From Crocinitomicaceae bacterium (GTDB lineage Bacteria; Bacteroidota; Bacteroidia; Flavobacteriales_D; Crocinitomicaceae), in contig JAQXBM010000094.1 of assembly GCA_029252405.1 (NCBI GenBank), positions 1-49,967 of the forward strand: a stretch of 49,967 nt of DNA, given 5' to 3'. Position 1 is the first letter of the stretch; every line of letters starts with the position of its first letter. Both the position numbers and the translations under genes were made by a program. The notes under the pieces are model-generated. The model did not search any database. It saw only the letters and a program-made list of their open reading frames with translations, and was not told where the DNA came from. This document shows positions 15,757-23,900 of this stretch, piece after piece.

Positions 15757-17600
15757 CTATTTTTTTACCAGCCTTTGAGTAAATATTCCTTGTTGAGAAT
15801 GGATAGTTACTAAATAAACTCCATCATGAAGATCATCCAGTTCAACGGCATTCTGAGTCACTGAATTCAGCTCTTTTTCTAGTACAGCAGTTCCTTGTAG
15901 ATCTTGAACGATCAATTGAGAAAACTCATATTTCGAAGTGACAAGCACATTCTTTTCTGCCGGATTAGGGTAGAGCATCAGTTCTTCATTGCTTTTAGCC
16001 ATCACGCCGATTACATCCGAAACTGAAATCTTTCCATCGAAATCAAATTGTCGTAGTCTGTAATAATTAACACCATCTTTCGGGTTATTGTCTCTCGTAG
16101 CGTAATGTAAAGTTCATTGCTTGTTCCGGCACCGTCTACAACATCAAACACAGTCCAATTGAAACCATCAGCGGAACGCTCGACAGCGAAGTAGTCATTG
16201 TTCAACTCACTTAATGTTGTCCAGTTCAGGAGGACGTCACCAACATTCATTTCACCACTGAAGTCAGAAAGTTCAATGGGAAGAATGGTACAATCTGTTT
16301 GAGCCGTGTTCGAAGGAGCATCTGTAACAGTAATTGTCTGAACAACAGCGGCGTAATTCGTTACCAATAGAATGTAGACTTCTCCTACAGCTGCTCCAGC
16401 AACGTTTGCCTGCTCAACGGCTGATGTCGAATAACTACAATCCAATGGAGTAGCATGTGAATCACATTGTCCGATTGCCGTTGTCAAATCTGCATATGGT
16501 CCCCAAATTGCAAAGTCAACATCCGATCCCGCAGTAATGTCAATTGCCAGATTACCAGCACCAGATATTTCAAGGTAGTACCATGAAGGATTTGGTGAAG
16601 TCAAAAGGCAGTCATAATCGTTACCTGGATTAACCACTGAAGCTTCAGTTCCATTGGCCTGAGCAGTAAATACGATCGGCGTTCCTGAACAAATTGGATC
16701 TGGAACGTCACATGTTACGTTCGTTGGCTGAGTTGTTTCTGTTGCACAGATGTCGAAATCACCACTTGATCCTCCGCCAAATTCCCATATACGAATCCAT
16801 AAAGTAGCTCCTGGTGTTTGTCCGACCAGTGTGATTGCTTCTATTGTTCCAACGCCTCCATCGTCATCACATACAACTAGGTTCAGTGAAGCACACGTTC
16901 CAGAATAGACGACCATTCCGCCATCAGTAATTCCTCCTGCAGTGCTTGTTTCAATGAGTACATTTCCACTAGGGGGTACAGTAATGGTGTACCATACGTC
17001 ACCTCCAGAATATGCCGTACAACCTGGAGCAGGCACACCTACTGAAGAAGTAGCACCTAAATTCGTTCCAAGTGTATTTGTACATGTCGCGTTTACTGGG
17101 AGGGGTGTCGCCGAGCACGGATCATCATTTGCTGGACCAGAAATCGTCGAGGTAGCGCAAATGTCTCCATTTAGATTATTGTTGTTGTTTCCAGAACGAC
17201 GTTGAATTTGAATGAAGTACGTCGTTGCTAAAGTTGAAGGGAATACAATTGATCCTGTGGTACCATTATCAATAGTGGCACATGCCAACTCTCCAGCACC
17301 ACAGCTTGTAAAAGCGGCAAGAACAGCATCTCTATTTCCACCACTAAAAGTAATCGTAATCGGATTTCCAGTTCCTGTTACAGTATACCATGCGTCTTGG
17401 TAAGCAGTTCCATAGCCACCAGCACAGCTAGCGTTAACAGTTTGCCCAGTTCCATTTTGATTATTAGTAAAGGTTTGAGTAACACAAGAAGCATTGACAG
17501 GTAGATTAGGAGGAGATCCTCCACATCCATTGCTTTGGGACCTAATTGCTTGAGAAATAAGTAGTGTTATAGAAAGTAGATATAGGTTCATCGTTTTCAT
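15757..17600 (-). pseudogene. T9SS-exported Cys-rich repeat protein with a frameshift before its sorting domain
   Basis: From the ATG at 17600 one frame reads a signal peptide (MKTMNLYLLSITLLISQAIR), two or more beta-sandwich repeats rich in Asn, Thr and Cys (NDDPCSATPLPVNATC, GGDVWYTITVPPSGN, ESTAGGITDGGMVVYSGTC-like blocks), then the linker PIELSDFSGEMNVGDVLLNW and AVERSADGFNWTVFDVVDG, and runs out at 16011. The expected continuation DNNPKDGVNYYRLRQFDFDG and the sorting domain (MLYPNPAEKNVLV to FTQRLVKK) lie in another frame from about 16110 to 15757. The total is 1844 nt; one added base gives exactly 615 codons, so a single-base deletion near 16105-16115 explains the break. Confidence 0.87.
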
Positions 17601-17655
17601 AGGTGATGGTTTTTTTTAGTGCATGATTCAAAGGTTTTTTTGTGCTTGGCGATTA

Positions 17656-18113
17656 CTAGTTCGTTTCGCTTTGCGTGTTCTGAAAGTTTTCGATGTCTCT
17701 ATAAGTAATAAACTCACCTTCAATAATCATGATGCTTCCAGACTGATAGATGCTCTGCCTTCGCTATCCAAACTGTCGTAATAACTTCTGCGAATGATTT
17801 TTGTAGTTGAATGTTGAGATATCCAAGTTTTTAGAAATTCTACTTCCTCTTGAGTAGGGTCGATGAGTTCGGCTAAACCTGAAACAGATTGTTTGCGATG
17901 GTAATTTTCAATGTCTTCCATCAATAGCTCATCTGCATAGATGATGTACTTTGCTGAAGACTGATCGAGTCGATCTAGTAATTCGTCTGATGCATCTTGA
18001 GATTCAATTAAGAGAACTTCTGGATGCTGAGTTGACCATTCTGTAACACTTTGAGAATGGGCTGAGCTACTGATTATTAGTGCTAAAACGAGGGTTTTTA
18101 CAGATGCTTGCAT
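17656..18113 (-). pseudogene. small exported protein with a frameshift near its C-terminus
   Basis: From the ATG at 18113: a signal peptide (MQASVKTLVLALIISSSAHS), then a hydrophilic protein with PEVLLIESQDASDELLDRL and SSAKYIIYADELLMEDIEN, ending early at TGA around 17727. Two bases out of frame, YQSGSIMIIEGEFITYRD continues smoothly to a TAG at 17656-17658. The span is 458 nt; one added base near 17748-17750 gives a coherent 152-residue protein. The continuation reads like real protein, so a one-base deletion (or sequence error) is likely. No family is recognised. Confidence 0.65.
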
Positions 18114-18151
18114 AGGTCGTATAGTGTAAAATGAGTAATAGGTACTTCTAT

Positions 18152-18428
18152 CTATAAGGCGTTGGAGTTTTCGCTAACGTCAGTAATTTTGCCCGTCAAG
18201 GTTAGAAGTGACCTCAATTTCCGCATGCGAATACTCGAACTTCATCATTGAAGAAAATCGCTCTACATTTTTCAAAATGCACACAGAAAAAGCGCCCAAA
18301 AACAGTTCGGATGGGTTCGGCAATGTATTGGCTGTTTCTGGTGTAATCCCAAAACCAATATTGGATTCCTTGACGTTGATTAAGGCCTCGTTTTTTGCCT
18401 TTGACTCTGCTTTTACAGAATATTTCAT
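18152..18428 (-). pseudogene. OsmC-family protein remnant with an out-of-frame internal deletion
   Basis: From the ATG at 18428 the frame gives a good OsmC N-terminus: NEALINVKESNIGFGITPET, ANTLPNPSELFLGAFSVCIL and NVERFSSMMKFEYSHAEIEV. It stops at 82 residues (TGA at 18180), whereas the family is about 135-140. In another frame, immediately after, LTGKITDVSENSNAL resembles an OsmC C-terminal strand and ends at TAG 18152-18154. The middle, roughly 40-50 residues including the second half of the domain, is missing. An internal deletion of a length equal to 2 modulo 3 explains this. OsmC proteins detoxify organic hydroperoxides; this copy is probably inactive. Confidence 0.75.
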
Positions 18429-18620
18429 AGTTGTTCATTTTGCTAGGGTCGATTTCTAAAGTTACGAAGTAAATCCTTGATAACTCGACCGCGATTAATA
18501 TTCATTTCCACCAAAAAAAACAAAGGGGGTGAACTAATTAAGTTCACTTCATCCGACAAAGAAATCATTCGAAAATTTAGTGTCATCAAAGTAAACTAGT
18601 AGAAGCACAATAGATGACGG

Positions 18621-18661
18621 CCACGCTCAAACCTAATTTAGGTGAGGGCGTGGTTTTTTTT
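18621..18661 (+). terminator. intrinsic terminator with no gene on its strand upstream
   Basis: CCACGC (18621-18626) pairs with GCGTGG (18648-18653), with an inner ACCTAA/TTAGGT stem, and is followed by eight T. It reads rightward, but the nearest upstream genes are leftward. Confidence 0.8.
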
Positions 18662-18694
18662 ATTCAAGTTAATAACCCGTTAAACATTGTGCAC

Positions 18695-18728
18695 GAAAAA
18701 GCCATGCTCTTGGTTTGAACATGGCTTC
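18695..18728 (-). terminator. intrinsic terminator after the ArsC-like gene
   Basis: On the minus strand AAGCCATG (18727-18720) pairs with CATGGCTT (18706-18699) and TTTC follows. It lies 48 nt after the stop at 18776. Confidence 0.75.
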
Positions 18729-18775
18729 GTTAACCTTCATAAGGTCGAGTAAATAATTCACTCGATTTTGGTTGG

Positions 18776-19147
18776 TTAATCCAAGAAGTGCAGCATGTCC
18801 TGAGAATTGCTCATCATCACGATTTTTTCACCTTTCATCACGATTGGCGCTCGTAAAATATCTGGGTTGTGAACAAATAATTTGAGCCAATCATCTTCAG
18901 ACAATTCACTAACGTCTCCAAATTTCTGAACGAAGTCTGGATCATCGGTGTTGACCAAATTCTTTACTTCAATATTCAATCTCTTTGCCAGCCCAACCCA
19001 ATGCGTAGGCGTGAGTTTTTGGTGCACTAAATCAACATCGTGAATTGGAAGGTTTTCCGTTTGAGCATAAGCCAAAATTTGACGGCCAATGTGCTCATTT
19101 GAATCATAAATTACGGTAATCTCTTTGTCTGTGTTTGCGAAAATCAT
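18776..19147 (-). CDS. ArsC-like thioredoxin-fold protein without the catalytic cysteine
   Basis: 123 residues with the arsenate reductase/Spx-type fold: EITVIYDSNEHIGRQILAYA at the N-terminus, a helical middle and VHNPDILRAPIVMKGEKIVM at the C-terminus, which matches the family's NP-x-L-x-RPIV stretch. The first loop, where ArsC enzymes have Cys-x5-Arg, reads DSNEHIGR and has no Cys; the whole protein has none. It therefore cannot act by the usual thiol mechanism and may be a structural or regulatory homologue. It is monocistronic, with its own terminator. Confidence 0.8.
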   Translation of the reverse strand: MIFANTDKEITVIYDSNEHIGRQILAYAQTENLPIHDVDLVHQKLTPTHWVGLAKRLNIEVKNLVNTDDPDFVQKFGDVSELSEDDWLKLFVHNPDILRAPIVMKGEKIVMMSNSQDMLHFLD

Positions 19148-19288
19148 ATCCTTTGTTTTCTACTAATTTAGAGACAGTTTGGAGTAAAAAATATGAGCGT
19201 CGTCAGTTTCCGAAAAATAACTTATTTCGAATTAAATGCTCTGAGACAGATAGTTAAATTCAGCTGATTGATATGGTGCGGATAAATC

Positions 19289-20401
19289 CTATTTCACCTG
19301 GCGAAACTTCAATCCCAAGGTACGTTCGTAATTCCTCAAGGTCTTAATCTCTGAAGTACTCACGAAACACATGGAAACACCTTCTTTTCCAGCTCTTGCT
19401 GTTCTACCACTTCGATGTGTGTAATATTCATCGCTTTCAGGCAGTTGGTAATGAGCCACAAAACTCAAATCTGAGATGTCAATTCCGCGGGCAGCAACAT
19501 CCGTTGCGACTAGAATACGCAGTGTTTCATTCTTGAATGCACGCATGACTTTATCGCGTTCTTTCTGTAGCAGATCACCGTGAATGGCATCCGTAGCAAT
19601 ATTCCGAGCGATCAATTGCTTGGCCAATTTCTGAGTTGCGGCCTTCGTTCTGCAGAAAATCACACCTCGGTTTTTGTGTTGTGATTTTAGGAATTGGAGT
19701 AGTGCGTGCATTTTTTCAGAATCGTCGCAAACAACGTATTCATGTGAAATCTTCTTGTTGACAATATTTCCGCGACTAACCGAAATTCGCTCAGCATCTC
19801 CCGATAAGTGCTTCGAAATGATTTCTTGAATGCCATTTGGAATCGTTGCAGAGAAGAGCCAGTTGTTTTCAATTGCGGGAAGAGAACTCAATATTTCATC
19901 CAATTCCTTTTTGAATCCCATGCTCAACATTTCATCGGCTTCGTCGAGTACAACGGTGTGAACTGAACTCAGGTCAACGGCTTTTCGCTTAAGCAGATCG
20001 ATTAATCTTCCCGGTGTTGCTACAACGATTTGCGTAGGTCGTTGCAAAGAAGCAATCTGACGATCAATCTTTTCTCCACCGTACACGGCTTCCGTAAACA
20101 CTTTAGTAGAATACTTCGTGAATTTGAACAATTGCTTGGCAACTTGCTGCGCTAATTCTCTCGTAGGGCAAAGGATTAAGCCTTGAATTGCGCGATTTTG
20201 GGAATCCATTTTTTCCAACAATGGAAGACCATACGCTGCCGTTTTTCCCGTTCCTGTTTGTGCTTGCGCCACAAGATCAGTGTCCTCTGAAAGTAGCAGA
20301 GGAATCACTTTTTGTTGAATATCTGTTGGTTCAACGATGTTCAATTCCATCAGACCTTTTACCAATCCTGCACTGATTCCTAATTCTTCGAAGTTTTTCA
20401 A
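19289..20401 (-). CDS. DEAD-box ATP-dependent RNA helicase
   Basis: 370 residues, the bare helicase core with no C-terminal extension. Q-motif region FEELGISAGLVKGL with IVEPTDIQQKVIP; motif I AQTGTGKT at 47-54; Ia PTRELAQQ; Ib TPGRLIDL; II DEAD at 153-156; III SAT at 184-186; IV GVIFCRTK; V VATDVAARGIDI; VI HRSGRTAR at 329-336. These enzymes unwind RNA duplexes in ribosome assembly, RNA decay or cold adaptation; which cannot be told. The start codon is TTG at 20399-20401 (no ATG is in frame before the Q motif), about 18 nt downstream of the predicted start of transcription. Confidence 0.94.
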   Translation of the reverse strand: MKNFEELGISAGLVKGLMELNIVEPTDIQQKVIPLLLSEDTDLVAQAQTGTGKTAAYGLPLLEKMDSQNRAIQGLILCPTRELAQQVAKQLFKFTKYSTKVFTEAVYGGEKIDRQIASLQRPTQIVVATPGRLIDLLKRKAVDLSSVHTVVLDEADEMLSMGFKKELDEILSSLPAIENNWLFSATIPNGIQEIISKHLSGDAERISVSRGNIVNKKISHEYVVCDDSEKMHALLQFLKSQHKNRGVIFCRTKAATQKLAKQLIARNIATDAIHGDLLQKERDKVMRAFKNETLRILVATDVAARGIDISDLSFVAHYQLPESDEYYTHRSGRTARAGKEGVSMCFVSTSEIKTLRNYERTLGLKFRQVK

Positions 20402-20425
20402 AACGCGCGTGTTTATTTTCGGTGC

Positions 20426-20433
20426 AAAGGTAC
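20426..20433 (-). promoter_or_regulatory. -7 promoter element of the DEAD-box helicase gene
   Basis: The minus strand reads TACCTTTG, a perfect TAnnTTTG. A TTG lies 22 bp upstream, slightly beyond the usual 19-21. Transcription would begin near 20420, leaving a leader of about 20 nt before the TTG start codon. Confidence 0.6.
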
Positions 20434-20549
20434 ACCAAAGTTGGTCTTTGAATCCAATTGAGTGGTTTTTATCTCAGTTTTATCCTTATCTCTAACCACG
20501 ATGGATCAATACTGCTCCATCAATAATTAACAATAAACACATCCTAACC

Positions 20550-21050
20550 ATGTTGAATTCAAAGAAAAAAATTAAAAGTTTGCTGAAGCAATCATTTGTC
20601 CTTTCATTATCGGCGCTATTATTTATTAGCTGTGAAGTTGAGACAAATATTGATGAGAATACTGATGAAGTATCAGAGACACTGGACATTGAAGGTGAAT
20701 ACGAATGCTCAGGGGAATGCATAATAACAAAAGACGGCGAGAGAAGCGTGATCACCGTGTCTTCAGAAACAGACGTTGTTGAGAGTTATCCTGAAGCAAA
20801 AGAGCCGCTTTATCAAGTAAAGATCAGTGGTGCAGATAATTTCCATGAACTTGAAATTGGAGCATTGAGTGGAGCTGAACTGCATACAGCCACAGCTGAA
20901 GTATCAGATTCAACTTACCCCGTTTTGGAGAAATACATCTTCGATACAGACGATTCAGGGAACGTTATTGGATTTACTAAGATAGTTCGAAACCCGACCA
21001 ATGAGAATTTTAAATCTTGTGTGATTTACGGAAAGAAAGTCACCAAATAA
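20550..21050 (+). CDS. lipoprotein, function unknown
   Basis: 166 residues. A basic N-terminus (MLNSKKKIKSLLKQ) and hydrophobic core end in LLFISC, a lipobox with the Cys at 28. The mature part begins acidic and holds a small beta-rich domain: GEYECSGECIITKDGERSVI, then YQVKISGADNFHELEIG and a C-terminal SCVIYGKKVTK. The paired Cys in ECSGEC suggest a disulphide. No family recognised. An imperfect GATGGA/TCCATC hairpin (20500-20521) sits in its leader. It converges with the DUF1456 gene, with 1 nt between their stops. Confidence 0.75.
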   Translation: MLNSKKKIKSLLKQSFVLSLSALLFISCEVETNIDENTDEVSETLDIEGEYECSGECIITKDGERSVITVSSETDVVESYPEAKEPLYQVKISGADNFHELEIGALSGAELHTATAEVSDSTYPVLEKYIFDTDDSGNVIGFTKIVRNPTNENFKSCVIYGKKVTK

Positions 21051-21051
21051 T

Positions 21052-21318
21052 CTACTTGTTTTTGTCGGGATTTTGATTCTTCGGGCGCTTGTCTTCACGA
21101 GGTCCACGCTTGTAAATAATCAATCCATTTAAAAAATTGCGGAGAACCTGATCTTTCAATTTTACGAATTTCGGGTGATCTTCACTTCTGCAAAAATTCC
21201 CAATTTCTCCTTTGGAGATTCGAAAATCAACCAAGGCCAAAACCTCTACAATATCGTCGTCCCGCATTTTCAGTGCTACGCGCAGTTTTTTTAGAATGTC
21301 ATTGTTATTGAGGGCCAT
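21052..21318 (-). CDS. single-repeat DUF1456 (YehS-like) protein
   Basis: 88 residues. NNNDILKKLRVALKMRDDDI, then EVLALVDFRISKGEIGNF and KLKDQVLRNFLNGLIIYKRG match one DUF1456 repeat. E. coli YehS carries two such repeats in about 156 residues; this protein has one plus a basic, Lys-, Arg- and Asn-rich tail. The function of the family is unknown. It is probably monocistronic. Confidence 0.85.
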   Translation of the reverse strand: MALNNNDILKKLRVALKMRDDDIVEVLALVDFRISKGEIGNFCRSEDHPKFVKLKDQVLRNFLNGLIIYKRGPREDKRPKNQNPDKNK

Positions 21319-21372
21319 GTGTGTTTTTTGACGAAGATACTATTTTCAGCGATCCGTTAAGAACATCCTGGA

Positions 21373-21993
21373 TCAATTGATTTGTGCTGCGCAATCATCG
21401 CACAGTAACAAATGAACGTTGTCAACCGTTTTGATGGATTCCGCCGCATCTTTCATCACACATTTATCGGAACTCTCGCAATGGGGAAGCCCGAGGTTGT
21501 GACCAATTTCGTGATTGCACACTTTCTTCAATCGTTCCATGAAAAGCTGCTGATCGGCTGTTTTTAAACGAAAAGTCGAAATGACACAGCTAGCGCCAGG
21601 TCTAAATCCTAGCCCAAAAATTCCCCAATCCTCATACTTGTATTGAGGCTTAAGCGTATTCCCATTGTCTTCGGTTTTCGTAGTTGAAATATCCAATGAC
21701 GTGAGTCCAACAATGTGATCGTATTCTTCAGGCATTTCTCTCCGAAGAATGTGTATGATAGTGTCGGCGCGGTATCGTGGCGATTTAATATTGACAAATG
21801 CACTCTTCGGAATTTCCTTGTAGGGAAGGGCAGTTACTTCGAATCCATAGGTTTTCTCAATAGAAGTAATCACAGAATCTTTAAGCGTTTCATCGAAATT
21901 CCCGTAGGGCTGAATGGCAATTTTCTTCGGACGGTTTTCGGAACATGAAAATAGAATCAGTGCTCCAATTGAAGCTACGAGGAAAATTTTCAT
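21373..21993 (-). CDS. archaemetzincin-type zinc metalloprotease, predicted lipoprotein
   Basis: 206 residues. The N-terminal signal ends in LILFSC (Cys17), so the enzyme is predicted to be lipid-anchored in the cell envelope. The zinc site is the archaemetzincin pattern: HEIGHNLGLPHC with His161, Glu162, His165 and His171, followed by Cys172, Cys178-Val-Met180, and Cys198 and Cys201, the extra cysteines that bind a second zinc in archaelysins. The N-terminal half carries the family's VTALPYKEIP and YDHIVGLTSLDIS. Archaemetzincins are mostly cytosolic in archaea and eukaryotes, so the lipoprotein form is notable. It starts 1 nt after the DUF2490 gene, so the two are cotranscribed. Confidence 0.9.
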   Translation of the reverse strand: MKIFLVASIGALILFSCSENRPKKIAIQPYGNFDETLKDSVITSIEKTYGFEVTALPYKEIPKSAFVNIKSPRYRADTIIHILRREMPEEYDHIVGLTSLDISTTKTEDNGNTLKPQYKYEDWGIFGLGFRPGASCVISTFRLKTADQQLFMERLKKVCNHEIGHNLGLPHCESSDKCVMKDAAESIKTVDNVHLLLCDDCAAQIN

Positions 21994-21994
21994 C

Positions 21995-22657
21995 TTAGAA
22001 ACTTACGAATGCAATGACATTCACCTGATCTCTGTTGGCGCTTCCAAAGAATTGATTCATGTAGCCGAGTTCAAATCTCACAAGGGAGTTGAGTTTGTAT
22101 CCCACGCCACCGTACAATCGATTTCGGTCAAAAAGGCTGTTTTGATGGTTGATGAAAAGTTCGTTGTACGCAGATAGATACACCGTGTTGTCAATCATAT
22201 CATTGTGATTCAATGCGACGTTTAAGGCTAAAAAGTAGCGGAAACGAAGCTTGAAGTCACTATCATCTACCCATCTTTCTTCCAATCTATAACGATGCTG
22301 AACTTTCACTCGACCAAAACTTTGTTTCGTGATGAATTGTTGATAAACCCTGTGCTCGTTCACAATGGCTTTGTCTTCAGCCAATGGAATGTAGTTCTCA
22401 CTTCTGATAAATCCGTAACCTAAGAGGAGGTTGTTGTTCTTCTCGGTAAGATTGTATCCGATTCCTGTTCTGAGCAGCAGTTGTTCCAAATCGCCGATAG
22501 CGTTGTAATTTCTGTATTGAACTTCATGATGCCAATTGAATTTGGAGTTGATTTTTTTGTTTCCGAAATAGATGATCCAATTTCCCAAGTCTGATTCTTG
22601 AGAGAATCCAAAAGTAGAAACGATACAAAAGGCAAAAGCCACGATGATTTTATTCAT
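21995..22657 (-). CDS. DUF2490 outer-membrane beta-barrel protein
   Basis: 220 residues with a Sec signal (MNKIIVAFAFCIVSTFGFSQ). The mature part has alternating amphipathic beta strands typical of a small outer-membrane barrel: LGNWIIYFGNKKINSKFNWH, EQLLLRTGIGYNLTEKNNNL, KVQHRYRLEERW, FELGYMNQFFG and a terminal VNVIAFVSF ending in Phe. The pattern matches DUF2490, function unknown. It is the first gene of a pair with the archaemetzincin. Confidence 0.87.
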   Translation of the reverse strand: MNKIIVAFAFCIVSTFGFSQESDLGNWIIYFGNKKINSKFNWHHEVQYRNYNAIGDLEQLLLRTGIGYNLTEKNNNLLLGYGFIRSENYIPLAEDKAIVNEHRVYQQFITKQSFGRVKVQHRYRLEERWVDDSDFKLRFRYFLALNVALNHNDMIDNTVYLSAYNELFINHQNSLFDRNRLYGGVGYKLNSLVRFELGYMNQFFGSANRDQVNVIAFVSF

Positions 22658-22732
22658 AAGTGTGATGTCTGAACGACCAAATTAGTAAATTATTCAAAAC
22701 CAAAATGTCAGTTGTGAAGCAACATGTACACA

Positions 22733-23815
22733 TCATGAATCTTGAACAAAATCTGGCCATCGACGCATGTATTTTACGAAAGTCTCGCTTAATCCTTCTT
22801 TTTTCAAGTATTTCGCCGAAACTGGTGTTTCTGTTGGTTCGAAATCTGGGTTCTGCATTACTTGTTGAGGGAAGTCATGATGGAGAATACCTGAACGTCC
22901 GATGGTGACGAAATCTACTCCAGCGTCCAAAATTGACCGTACGTCCTTGCCGGATAGAATTTTTCCAGCAACTGTGAGTTTCACATTGTTCAAATCTAAG
23001 GAGGTGAAATGGTCCAAAAGTGGCAATTCCTGGTAGCTCTCTTCTTCAGGCATTTTAAAGCAATCCCAGAGGGAAATATCCAAAAAGTCGATCAAATCCT
23101 CCTCGCATAGTTGCTCACTGATCGTCTTGACTTCTTGAAGATCCATTCCAAACTTTTCAGGTGACAGCCGAACGCCCAGCAAGAAATTTTCACCACACTT
23201 TTCTCGAATTCCTCGAACAATTTCAAACAAAATACGCGAGCGATTTTCCAGCGAACCTCCGTATTCATCTGTTCTATGATTGATTTCTGAACTTAAAAAT
23301 TGCGTTAATATATAGCCATGAGCACCATGAACTTCGACTCCGTCGTAGCCACATTTTTGAGCACGAATTGCCGCTTCAATGAAATCTTCGCGAAGTTGAA
23401 TTACTTCTGCCAATGTCAATGCTCGTGCTCCAGTTTTTTCATTTTCTGAAGGACAAACGGGTTGCTGACCAATTACCTCTTGCGGAGATCGCATACCTGC
23501 GTGATGAAGTTGAATAACAGCAAGACTTCCGTGAGATTGAATTTCCTTGGCTAATTTCTGATGTCCGTCCATTAGTTGATCTCCGAAAATTCCCAGTTGT
23601 CCCGGGAATCCTTTTCCAATTTCTTGAACGTGCGAAGCACACGTCATGACAAGTCCAAACTGTCCTTTTGCTCGCATGGTTAGCCAATGAGACTCTGCAT
23701 CAGATAGTTGACCATTTTCATGACTTTGTTGATTGGTCATTGGGGCCAGCATGAATCTGTTTTTTATGGAAATGCCACAAGGAAATAGGAGAGGAGTGTT
23801 TGGTTTACTTTGCAT
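22733..23815 (-). CDS. NADH:flavin oxidoreductase, Old Yellow Enzyme family
   Basis: 360 residues forming one TIM barrel with FMN. Family marks: LFPCGISIKNRFMLAPMTN, then VIQLHHAGMRS, GYDGVEVHGAHGYILTQFLS (catalytic His pair region), EYGGSLENRSRILFEI and a phosphate-binding VTIGRSGILHHDFP. Cytoplasmic. OYE enzymes reduce activated C=C bonds with NAD(P)H; the native substrate is unknown. It lacks the C-terminal Fe-S/FAD domain of 2,4-dienoyl-CoA reductase, which would be about 670 residues. Confidence 0.92.
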   Translation of the reverse strand: MQSKPNTPLLFPCGISIKNRFMLAPMTNQQSHENGQLSDAESHWLTMRAKGQFGLVMTCASHVQEIGKGFPGQLGIFGDQLMDGHQKLAKEIQSHGSLAVIQLHHAGMRSPQEVIGQQPVCPSENEKTGARALTLAEVIQLREDFIEAAIRAQKCGYDGVEVHGAHGYILTQFLSSEINHRTDEYGGSLENRSRILFEIVRGIREKCGENFLLGVRLSPEKFGMDLQEVKTISEQLCEEDLIDFLDISLWDCFKMPEEESYQELPLLDHFTSLDLNNVKLTVAGKILSGKDVRSILDAGVDFVTIGRSGILHHDFPQQVMQNPDFEPTETPVSAKYLKKEGLSETFVKYMRRWPDFVQDS

Positions 23816-23900
23816 TCGATCGATCTTATGTTTCGCTCTAAAATATCAACTTTACACGTATTGCTGCCGCTATTTATAGCTAAAACTCTAATTTCGCATT

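Larger units (their letters stand above)
18429..18775. other. 347-bp intergenic region with three hairpins and no credible ORF
   Basis: It contains an inverted repeat GTGAACT/AGTTCAC around AATTA (18529-18547), a forward terminator (18621-18661) and a reverse terminator (18695-18728). The reverse one serves the ArsC-like gene. The forward one has no forward gene before it, which leaves room for a small RNA. A 34-codon forward frame from 18614 runs through both terminators and is not credible. Confidence 0.6.

Noticed and set aside
18614-18718. 34-codon forward ORF (MTATLKPNLGEGVVFFIQ...)
   Set aside because: It runs through a forward terminator and a reverse terminator hairpin, so it is unlikely to be translated.
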